Shown: positions 26,000-31,851 of the stretch, one piece after another
How the letters are laid out: every line of letters starts with the position of its first letter
Position numbering within the stretch: the stretch's first letter is position 1
Assembly (NCBI RefSeq): GCF_026988555.1
Contig: NZ_JALSLB010000056.1
Coordinates: 1 to 40,997 of the forward strand
DNA length: 40,997 nt
Origin: Thermococcus sp.
GTDB lineage: Archaea; Methanobacteriota_B; Thermococci; Thermococcales; Thermococcaceae
Direction of reading: 5' to 3'
Translations under genes and position numbers: made by a program
The notes under the pieces: model-generated
Seen by the model: the letters and a program-made list of their open reading frames with translations, nothing else
Databases searched by the model: none
What the model was told of the DNA's origin: nothing

Positions 26000-26404
26000 A
26001 TGATTAAAGCCGGAGAATACAAGGTCAAGGAGGGGCTTTACTATACCAAAGACCACGAATGGGCCCAGGTTCTTGAGGACGGGACGGTTCTCGTGGGCAT
26101 AAGCGACTACGCCCAGAAGGAGCTCGGTGACCTCGCCTACGTTGAGCTTCCGGAGGTTGGAAAGGAGGTCAGCAAAGGCGATGTCCTTTGCGAGCTTGAG
26201 AGTGTCAAGGCCGTCTCCGAGGTCTACGCCCCTGTCAGCGGCGAGGTGGTTGAAGTCAACGAGGTTCTTGAGGACTCCCCCGAGGTCCTCAACGAGGAAC
26301 CCTACGAGAACTGGATAGCCAAGCTCAAGCCGACCAACCTTGAGGAAGAGCTCAAAGGGTTAATGGACGCAGAAGCCTACGCCAAGTACCTCGAAGAGAT
26401 TTAA
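26000..26404 (+). CDS. gcvH: glycine cleavage system H protein
   Basis: 134 aa lipoyl carrier protein of the glycine cleavage system. The lipoylated lysine is Lys70 in CELESVKAVSEVYAPVSGEV. The N-terminal YYTKDHEWAQV and ISDYAQKELGDLAYVELPEVG are classical. Start ATG 26000: GGTGA at 25990-25994 is 5 bases upstream; ATG at 25994 and GTGs before it overlap the site. The P, T and L components are not in this window. It may also accept octanoate or lipoate for other enzymes. Confidence 0.95.
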   Translation: MIKAGEYKVKEGLYYTKDHEWAQVLEDGTVLVGISDYAQKELGDLAYVELPEVGKEVSKGDVLCELESVKAVSEVYAPVSGEVVEVNEVLEDSPEVLNEEPYENWIAKLKPTNLEEELKGLMDAEAYAKYLEEI

Positions 26405-26447
26405 CCGCATCTTCACCGTTTTCATATTTCCCCTCAAGGGTGGGGCC

Positions 26448-26459
26448 GAAAAAGAAAAA
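26448..26459 (-). terminator. oligo-T terminator of the box C/D sRNA
   Basis: CTTTTTCTTTTT on the minus strand begins within a few bases of the D box and terminal stem, as expected for a Thermococcales small RNA. Confidence 0.6.
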
Positions 26460-26520
26460 GAGCTCAGCCTTTCTGGTTCATCATCGGACCGTCAGATACC
26501 CTAGAGGTCTTCATCGCTCA
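26460..26520 (-). ncRNA. box C/D guide sRNA (2'-O-methylation guide)
   Basis: On the minus strand all parts of an archaeal C/D RNA occur in order within about 60 bases. A 4-bp terminal stem pairs GAGC (26519-26516) with GCTC (26463-26460). C box GCGATGA is at 26517-26511, D' box CTGA at 26495-26492, C' box ATGATGA (perfect) at 26484-26478 and D box CTGA at 26467-26464. The D' guide region (26510-26496) reads GACCTCTAGGGTAT next to D'; the D guide region (26477-26468) reads ACCAGAAAGG. A TATA box lies about 25 bases before the predicted 5' end and oligo-T directly follows. Targets would be rRNA or tRNA positions complementary to those guides; I could not assign them. Confidence 0.8.
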
Positions 26521-26539
26521 ATTATAGAAACGGCCCTAT

Positions 26540-26549
26540 GTTTTTAAAC
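26540..26549 (-). promoter_or_regulatory. TATA box of the box C/D sRNA gene
   Basis: Minus-strand GTTTAAAAAC (plus-strand GTTTTTAAAC) centred about 25 bases upstream of the predicted RNA 5' end at about 26520. The adjacent CTTTTTAACC (26551-26560, plus) could serve marC. Confidence 0.55.
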
Positions 26550-26578
26550 TCTTTTTAACCAGGTTGATGGGTGGTCAC

Positions 26579-27220
26579 GTGATAGGGCTCCTGAAGTATT
26601 TCCTGCTCCTCTACGGAGGGCTGTTTGCAATAACAAACCCAGTTGGAGCGGTCCCCATGTTCCTCAGCATTACACATGACCTTGACCCCGTAAACCGCAG
26701 AGAGATAGCCAATAAAACGTCGGTCTCGGTGATCCTGACCCTGCTGACCTTCGCCCTCATCGGGCAGTGGATATTCAAATTCTTCGGGTCAAGCGTCGAT
26801 GCGTTCTCCATAGCAGGAGGGATACTCCTGTTCAAAATGGGCCTTGAGATGCTCTCCGGGAAACTCTCATCCGTGAAGATCAGTCGCGAGGAAACCGAGG
26901 AGTTTGGGGAGGACGTCGTTACCCTTGAAGAGGTCGCAATAATCCCCCTTGCGATCCCCCTGATCTCCGGTCCGGGGGCCATAACGACGGTCATGATATA
27001 CATGGCGAAGAGCGGAACCCTGCCTGGAAAACTCACCGTCATGACGACGGTAGTCACGATAGGCCTAACGGTCTGGCTCGTCCTGCACTCCGCAAACAGG
27101 ATACAGGAACGTCTCGGTAGGGTGGGGATAAAGGTCATGACCAGGATGATGGGCCTCATACTGACCTCTATGGCGGTTCAGATGATAATAAACGGGGTTA
27201 AAGGGGCCTTTGGGCTCTGA
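26579..27220 (+). CDS. MarC family integral membrane protein
   Basis: 213 aa, six membrane helices. MarC/NAAT family; the name derives from a reported neutral amino-acid transporter in Thermococcus, but most members have no assigned role. Conserved parts are FAITNPVGAVPMFLSITHDL, IAGGILLFKMGLEML and IIPLAIPLISGPGAITTVMI. Start most likely the GTG at 26579 behind GGGTGGT; an ATG at 26567 is the alternative. It is divergent from the C/D sRNA. Confidence 0.9.
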   Translation: MIGLLKYFLLLYGGLFAITNPVGAVPMFLSITHDLDPVNRREIANKTSVSVILTLLTFALIGQWIFKFFGSSVDAFSIAGGILLFKMGLEMLSGKLSSVKISREETEEFGEDVVTLEEVAIIPLAIPLISGPGAITTVMIYMAKSGTLPGKLTVMTTVVTIGLTVWLVLHSANRIQERLGRVGIKVMTRMMGLILTSMAVQMIINGVKGAFGL

Positions 27221-27240
27221 GGAAACCTTTTAAGGTTTCC
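27221..27240. promoter_or_regulatory. perfect 20-bp palindrome containing the DUF1884 gene's TATA box
   Basis: GGAAACCTTTTAAGGTTTCC is its own reverse complement. Its centre CTTTTAAG is the only TATA-like element before the ATG at 27265 (centre 34 bases upstream). A repressor bound here would block TBP. It begins right after the marC stop, so a role as an RNA hairpin at the marC 3' end is the alternative. Confidence 0.6.
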
Positions 27241-27264
27241 CTTCAACCCCCATCCGGTGGTAGT

Positions 27265-27546
27265 ATGAGGGGAGACCTTATCCGTGTTCTGAGTGCCATA
27301 GAGGAGAAGGCCAATGAGCTCAAGATGGACGGTTATCAGCCGGACGTGGTGTTGTTCGGCGCCGAAGCGTACGAGTACGTAAAAGCCCAGGTTGCCGAGG
27401 AGTTTGGAGGAGAGGAGGAGGTTCTGGAACTGTCCGGAATAACGGTCAGGATCCTCGATGAACTCGACGGCGACGGGGTCGTTGTAGACTCCAGCGCCCT
27501 GGGTCTGGGACTCGGCGGTGCCAAGCGCTTTAGGGTTGTTGAGTGA
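27265..27546 (+). CDS. DUF1884 protein, possible family 4 (A-domain) encapsulin
   Basis: 93 aa. Starts with a helix (RGDLIRVLSAIEEKANELK), then alternating strands and helices (PDVVLFGAEAYEYVKAQVAE) and ends with VVVDSSALGLGLGGAKRFRV. This fits DUF1884, a Thermococcales family whose Pyrococcus structure resembles the HK97 capsid A-domain and which has been proposed as a truncated encapsulin. Known relatives often sit beside a metabolic enzyme taken to be cargo; here the neighbours are marC upstream and a convergent CitG-like gene that overlaps its last 17 bases. GGTGG at 27256-27260 precedes the ATG. Family likely; function unknown. Confidence 0.75.
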   Translation: MRGDLIRVLSAIEEKANELKMDGYQPDVVLFGAEAYEYVKAQVAEEFGGEEEVLELSGITVRILDELDGDGVVVDSSALGLGLGGAKRFRVVE

Positions 27547-28426
27547 AGCGGTACCCCCTGAGCAGCAGTAGACTCAAAGCCACAGCCATCACGTCGGCCA
27601 GACTTCCAGGGTTCCTCAAGTCCCCCTTCTCCCTCATAAAGGCGTCGAGTTCTTCAGCGCTCATCTCCCCGTTCAGGACCCCTTTGGCTTTTCTCATGAC
27701 CAGTCCCGCTTCCTCCATCCCAGCCTTCCTAATTATCAGGGTATCAGGGACCGTTGCCAGCAGCTCAAGAAATGCTCTCCTCACAGCATTCTCAAGGGAA
27801 TCCTCCTTAACCATGGAGTACAGACGTACAAAGGTTCTATAGCTGAGCTCGTAGCCGTTTATCCACTCACAGAACACCAGTTCCCTATCGCAGCTGATCT
27901 CTGCCAGCCTCTTCAGGTTGACGCTGTCCCTGAAGACCTCCCGAAAAGAATCATCGCTGTAGACGTCGTACTTGACACCGCCCGGGATGCCCTTGGGATT
28001 CGCGAGACGTATTGCCCTGTAGAGCTCCATCGTATCCCGTGCCGTGGATTCGCCTATCAGCCGCACCGCCCACTCCCTACCCTCAATCATGTTCCTTCCG
28101 GCCGCAAGCCCGATGACCAGGGGAATGGAGAGCGCGGTTACCCCAAAACTGGGGTTGGCATCCTGAACCTCCTTCGAGTTCTGAACGGCCCTTTTTATTA
28201 GCTCCCCAATGCCCGCCTCATTGAGTCGGTACGTGCCCCTCCTCAGCAGATCACCGACTTTCGTGGCCTCGTGAAGTATGTCCACCGTCCAAGTCTCGGC
28301 AAATAGGAAATTGTAAAAGCTCAGATCGTCGAAATCGCGGTAGCGATTCACGTTGCCTGGTTTGGGAATCGCGGCCTCCAGAAGGGGCCCCAGTGTGAAC
28401 GCTTTGATTATCCTCCACCGTTCCAT
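27530..28426 (-). CDS. triphosphoribosyl-dephospho-CoA synthase-like (CitG/MdcB family)
   Basis: 298 aa. Family shown by LLEAAIPKPGNVNRYRDF at the N-terminus and by the C-terminal KGDLRNPGSLADVMAVALSL. Bacterial CitG makes the prosthetic-group precursor of citrate lyase from ATP and dephospho-CoA. No citrate or malonate lyase gene is visible here, so the archaeal member probably acts on another dephospho-CoA or nucleotide reaction. ATG 28426 follows directly on the stop of the small membrane protein gene, so it is the third gene of the PspC operon. Confidence 0.85.
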   Translation of the reverse strand: MERWRIIKAFTLGPLLEAAIPKPGNVNRYRDFDDLSFYNFLFAETWTVDILHEATKVGDLLRRGTYRLNEAGIGELIKRAVQNSKEVQDANPSFGVTALSIPLVIGLAAGRNMIEGREWAVRLIGESTARDTMELYRAIRLANPKGIPGGVKYDVYSDDSFREVFRDSVNLKRLAEISCDRELVFCEWINGYELSYRTFVRLYSMVKEDSLENAVRRAFLELLATVPDTLIIRKAGMEEAGLVMRKAKGVLNGEMSAEELDAFMREKGDLRNPGSLADVMAVALSLLLLRGYRFTQQP

Positions 28427-28663
28427 TTATATCACCAGGTATATCAGCAGGTACAGGATGTAGAGGGCCAGGACGATCCGCCTAGCCGTTTTCCTGAACA
28501 TGAGGTAAAACCCAAAGGCCACCAGAGTTACTCCCCAGAAGGCGTCCTTGATGTAGGGGGCGTAGGGTTTAAGGGGTTCCAAGAACGTGGGCTGGAATTC
28601 CTTCAACAGAACGAGGAAACCCAGAAAGACCATAACTGAACCCAGCCACCTCACATCAGTCAC
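28427..28663 (-). CDS. small membrane protein of the PspC operon
   Basis: 78 aa, with three hydrophobic stretches (about 8-20, 40-54 and 62-78) and very few charged residues after the middle. Start GTG 28663, 8 bases inside the end of the PspC gene; stop directly adjoins the CitG-like ATG. Family not recognised. Confidence 0.75.
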   Translation of the reverse strand: MTDVRWLGSVMVFLGFLVLLKEFQPTFLEPLKPYAPYIKDAFWGVTLVAFGFYLMFRKTARRIVLALYILYLLIYLVI

Positions 28664-29090
28664 CCCCCGTGAGCAGGATTACACCGATTACCAGGAGGAC
28701 CACCGCGGTGAGCGTCCTGAAATCTATGGCCGGCGTTAGAACGCGGACGAACGGCCCCGCCAGGAGCAGAGCACCGAGGAGTATGAGAACGAGGGCGATT
28801 ACCCGTGAATTATCTCTGTCTGGGAAAATCCTACTCAGTCCATCCTCGGTCTCATCGATGACCGTGTCCAGCCTATCGGGAAGAGAGCCCTCCACCGGCC
28901 CGCTCCCCTCCTCGGGTATTATTAAAGCCGCCAGAAAATAGAGCAGTACCATCGCCACTGGATTGAAAACCAGGAGGACCACGAATATAAGCCTCACAAG
29001 GGTTGGGTCCACCCCGATGTGTTCGGCGATCCCGCCTAGGACACCTAGAAGAATCCTCTCATTCCTTGACCTTGTGAGTTTTCCCCCCAT
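28656..29090 (-). CDS. PspC domain membrane protein
   Basis: 144 aa. The N-terminal PspC domain (about 3-60) has LTRSRNERILLGVLGGIAEH followed by GVDPTLVRLIFVVLLVF. A hydrophilic linker (about 65-95) leads to two further membrane helices at the C-terminus. PspC proteins are linked to membrane stress in bacteria. Start ATG 29090 behind GGTGGTGAG; TATA box GGTTTTTAAGCC (minus, about 29120-29131). Confidence 0.88.
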   Translation of the reverse strand: MGGKLTRSRNERILLGVLGGIAEHIGVDPTLVRLIFVVLLVFNPVAMVLLYFLAALIIPEEGSGPVEGSLPDRLDTVIDETEDGLSRIFPDRDNSRVIALVLILLGALLLAGPFVRVLTPAIDFRTLTAVVLLVIGVILLTGGD

Positions 29091-29142
29091 CTCACCACCA
29101 CCATAATGGGATAGGGTGGGCTTAAAAACCATTACTCAACCG

Positions 29143-29289
29143 TCACGTTTTCAATATGTTCGAGGAACTCACCAGCAAAGTGACGGTGGCCCCGATGAGG
29201 ACAACCGCCAGAACGGCGCCAATCACGATCGGAAAACCCCGACGTGCATGATCATATTCCCACCAGTGGGATATACCAACCAGCCCCAT
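29143..29289 (-). CDS. possible small single-helix membrane protein
   Basis: 48 aa from ATG 29289, preceded at about 10 bases by GGAG. One clear membrane helix (about residues 21-41, IVIGAVLAVVLIGATVTLLV) after a short aromatic N-terminus. It lies 61 bases downstream of pfpI on the same strand and may be co-transcribed with it. Longer starts at 29319 and 29328 exist. Not recognised; coding status uncertain. Confidence 0.45.
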   Translation of the reverse strand: MGLVGISHWWEYDHARRGFPIVIGAVLAVVLIGATVTLLVSSSNILKT

Positions 29290-29350
29290 AAGGTTCACAC
29301 TCCGGCGACCGTCCTCCATACATCCCAACTAAAACAAGGTGAGGAAATGC

Positions 29351-29851
29351 TCACTTAAGGAGCTTCACGAACTCCCTCATCCATGCGTGGAGGTCGCCGG
29401 GGTGCCTTGAGCTGACCCAGTTGCCGTCAACCACTACCTCCTCGTTCACCCATTCAGCGCCCGCATTTACCACGTCGTCCCTGATGGTTATAGTGCTGGT
29501 GCCCCTCCTGCCCCCCAGCACTCCGGCGGAGATGAGTATCTGCGGGCCGTGGCAGATGCTGGCGACGGGCTTGCCCTCCTTGAACATCCTCCTAGTTATC
29601 TCAATGGCCTTCTCGTTGAGCCTGACTATCTCGGGCGCCCTTCCGCCGGGCAGAACGAGGGCATCGAACTCGTCCGGGTCAACCTCCTCAAAGGCAAGGT
29701 CAACGTTGACGGAATAGCCGTGCTTGCCCGTTATCTTGCCCCTCTCAAAACTCGCCACGTAGATCCCGTGCCCTCCCTCTTTTATCCTGTGGAGGGGGTA
29801 TATGAGCTCCAAGTCTTCAAAACCGTCCGCGCTCAGAAACAGCACCTTCAT
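29351..29851 (-). CDS. pfpI: PfpI/DJ-1 family cysteine protease or deglycase
   Basis: 166 aa, exactly the length of Pyrococcus PfpI. The catalytic cysteine is Cys100 in the nucleophile elbow VASICHGPQIL, next to His101; Glu12 (ADGFEDLE) is the conserved acid. First described as an intracellular oligomeric protease; relatives are reported to repair glycated proteins. Start ATG 29851 with GGAGGTG 6 bases upstream. TATA box (minus GGTTATAAGTG, about 29898-29908). Confidence 0.95.
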   Translation of the reverse strand: MKVLFLSADGFEDLELIYPLHRIKEGGHGIYVASFERGKITGKHGYSVNVDLAFEEVDPDEFDALVLPGGRAPEIVRLNEKAIEITRRMFKEGKPVASICHGPQILISAGVLGGRRGTSTITIRDDVVNAGAEWVNEEVVVDGNWVSSRHPGDLHAWMREFVKLLK

Positions 29852-29924
29852 CTCAAACACCTCCATGCTAACGTTCAGATGAAGATAGGAAAAGACACTT
29901 ATAACCCTTTCTGGACGGAAATGG

Positions 29925-30377
29925 TCAGAGCGGGAGCTCGGTGGTCTCCTTGTGAACCTTCAGAACCACCATGGTGTGGGTGGCCTCAACCCCATCCGTT
30001 CTCCCGATCGTGTCAAGGAACTCGTTGAGTTCTTCGCTACCGTAGGTCCTTATCTTGATGAGCATGTCGTAGTCTCCAGTGGTCTCATAAATCTCGACGA
30101 TCTCCGGGTATTTACTAAGCTCCTCGGCCACGGTGGCGTACTTCCCTGCCCTGGACTTGATAAGGATGAAAGCCAGAAGGTTGAAGTTCAAAGCCTCGGG
30201 ATCAAGTATCACCGTGAACTTCTTTATGATGCCGCGCTCCTTGAGCTTCTTTATCCTCTCATATACCGTGGACTCGGCGAGGTTGACCTCACGAGAAATC
30301 TCGCGGAGGGGCGTCCTGCTGTTCTTCTGGAGTATCGAGAGGATCTTCCTATCGACGTCGTCCAAACCCATTCGCAT
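29925..30377 (-). CDS. Lrp/AsnC regulator of the FL11 type
   Basis: 150 aa. N-terminal winged helix (about 3-55, with TPLREISREVNLAESTVYER) and a C-terminal RAM/amino-acid-sensing domain (about 65-150) with ETTGDYDMLIKIRTYGSEEL and ATHTMVVLKVHKETTELPL. The C-terminal sequence is very close to what I recall of Pyrococcus FL11, a feast/famine regulator that responds to lysine and represses its own and other metabolic genes. Start ATG 30377 behind GGTGAGCTC; the long open frame upstream is promoter. Divergent from the TGS GTPase gene. Confidence 0.93.
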   Translation of the reverse strand: MRMGLDDVDRKILSILQKNSRTPLREISREVNLAESTVYERIKKLKERGIIKKFTVILDPEALNFNLLAFILIKSRAGKYATVAEELSKYPEIVEIYETTGDYDMLIKIRTYGSEELNEFLDTIGRTDGVEATHTMVVLKVHKETTELPL

Positions 30378-30391
30378 GAGCTCACCACCAC

Positions 30392-30405
30392 TGAAAAAAT
30401 TTTCG
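30392..30405. promoter_or_regulatory. candidate FL11-type operator at the regulator's own promoter
   Basis: TGAAAAAATTTTCG lies between the TATA box (minus-strand ATTTATATAC, 30411-30420) and the ATG at 30377. It matches the FL11 consensus TGAAA-N3-TTTCA at 8 of 10 fixed positions. It would cover the predicted transcript start, as expected for autorepression. Confidence 0.5.
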
Positions 30406-30410
30406 GATAA

Positions 30411-30420
30411 GTATATAAAT
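30411..30420 (-). promoter_or_regulatory. TATA box of the FL11-type regulator
   Basis: ATTTATATAC on the minus strand; predicted transcript start about 30391. Confidence 0.6.
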
Positions 30421-30442
30421 TTGCCGATTTTGTGGAACCATA

Positions 30443-30452
30443 CTTTTATAAA
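30443..30452 (+). promoter_or_regulatory. TATA box of the TGS-domain GTPase gene
   Basis: CTTTTATAAA lies 49 bases before the ATG at 30496; GGTGGTG (30486-30492) is the ribosome site. Confidence 0.6.
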
Positions 30453-30495
30453 ACTGGCCAGGCTCTTTAGTTTGAAGAGCTTCTTGGTGGTGTCC

Positions 30496-31665
30496 ATGCC
30501 AACGAACGTGACAGCAGAGTACCTAGCGGCCGAGGAGGAGTACAGAAACGCAAGAACCATCCCAGAAAAGATACGCGCCCTAGAGAAGATGTACGCCACG
30601 GTGCCAAAGCACAAGGGAACGGAGAAACTTCGACTTCAGATAAAAAGAAAGCTCTCAGAGCTCAGAAAAGAACTTGAAAAGCAGAGACAGCTCCAGAAAA
30701 AAGGAAGTGGAGGGTACTCTTTTAGCGTGAAAAAGGAAGGAGCGGCTCAGATAGTCCTAGTGGGACTTCCAAACGTCGGCAAGAGCTCCCTAATGAAGAG
30801 ACTGACCAACGTTGAGGCGGACGTCGCCGACTATGCGTTCACCACGGTCGAACCCATCCCGGGGATGATGCACTACAGAGACGTTCAGATACAGCTGGTG
30901 GAGGTTCCGGGACTCGTTGAAGGAGCATCCCTTGGAAAAGGCATGGGCACGCAGTTGCTTAGCGTTATAAGGAACGCCGACGCCGTGGCTATAGTCGTTG
31001 ACCTCTCAAAAGACTCCATAAAACAGATGAACCTGCTCTTACGGGAGTTTGAGAGAGCGGGCATCAAAGTGAACAGGAGGCGCCCGCGCGTTGAGATAAA
31101 AAGGACGTCCAGCGGGGGCATCATCATAAACGGGGTGGAGAACATCCAGGGTGATGTGGGCGAGGTCATGAAGATGCTCCGCGAGGAGCGCATCCACTCA
31201 GCGGAAGTCACTGTGAAGGAACCGGTAACCCTGGAGGAGTTCGCCGACGCCCTGGACGACAGCCTCGTATGGAGAAGGGGCGTGATCATAGCGAACAAGG
31301 GAGATGCGGCCGGAAGTAGGGAGAACTACGAGCGTCTGGTGAGAAACTATGGGGAACGCTTTAGGATAATACCTGTGTCGGCACGGCGCGGGGTAAACCT
31401 GGATGAGCTCAGGGAGACACTCTACGACCTCGCAGGGATAATACGTGTTTTCACCAAGAGCCCGGGGGAGGACCCGGCTTACCCACCGATAGCCATGAAG
31501 AGGGGCTCCACCGTCCTCGACGTCGCCAAGAAGGTTCATAAAGAGTTCGCCAGGAACTTCCGCTACGCTCGGGTCTGGGGTAAGAGCGTCAAGTTCCCGG
31601 GCCAGAGGGTTGGAGCAGACCACGTTCTTGAGGACGGGGATGTGGTTGAGATTCATATTAGATAA
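30496..31665 (+). CDS. DRG/Obg-type GTPase with TGS domain
   Basis: 389 aa. Helical, basic N-terminus (about 45-70 coiled), then a GTPase domain: G1 GLPNVGKS (90-97), G3 region VEVPGLVEGA, with Glu where Asp is usual before x-Pro-Gly, and G4 NKGD. A C-terminal TGS domain follows (about 310-389, FTKSPGEDPAYPP ... GDVVEIHIR). DRG proteins act with the ribosome in translation. Start ATG 30496 with GGTGGTG upstream; the open frame extends to 30133 but this would cross the promoter and the regulator gene. Confidence 0.93.
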   Translation: MPTNVTAEYLAAEEEYRNARTIPEKIRALEKMYATVPKHKGTEKLRLQIKRKLSELRKELEKQRQLQKKGSGGYSFSVKKEGAAQIVLVGLPNVGKSSLMKRLTNVEADVADYAFTTVEPIPGMMHYRDVQIQLVEVPGLVEGASLGKGMGTQLLSVIRNADAVAIVVDLSKDSIKQMNLLLREFERAGIKVNRRRPRVEIKRTSSGGIIINGVENIQGDVGEVMKMLREERIHSAEVTVKEPVTLEEFADALDDSLVWRRGVIIANKGDAAGSRENYERLVRNYGERFRIIPVSARRGVNLDELRETLYDLAGIIRVFTKSPGEDPAYPPIAMKRGSTVLDVAKKVHKEFARNFRYARVWGKSVKFPGQRVGADHVLEDGDVVEIHIR

Positions 31666-31730
31666 TTAAGTAGAACGACCCAATGCACTCAACTTCACCC
31701 CTACGTTCTCGATAAACTCAAAAAGAATGC

Positions 31731-31830
31731 CAACCGGCGTACGTTCATAACGGGGCCAAATCCTGTTTAAAACCTTTTTTGCACAACCCAACGTTTATAA
31801 GCATCGGTGTATAAAGGGTGGCGCCGGTTG
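31731..31830. promoter_or_regulatory. promoter region of the first proline-dehydrogenase pair, with inverted repeat
   Basis: CGTTTATAAGC at 31792-31802 is the likely TATA box (predicted start about 31822). Nine-base arms CAACCGGCG (31731-31739) and CGCCGGTTG (31822-31830) form a perfect inverted repeat across it. The remaining gap 31666-31730 has no gene. Confidence 0.45.
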
Positions 31831-31851
31831 TAAAACTTTTGAGGTGGGAGC

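Noticed and set aside
30133-30495. N-terminal extension of the TGS GTPase frame
   Set aside because: The frame stays open by chance across the antisense FL11-type gene and both TATA boxes; GGTGGTG and ATG 30496 fit the family start.
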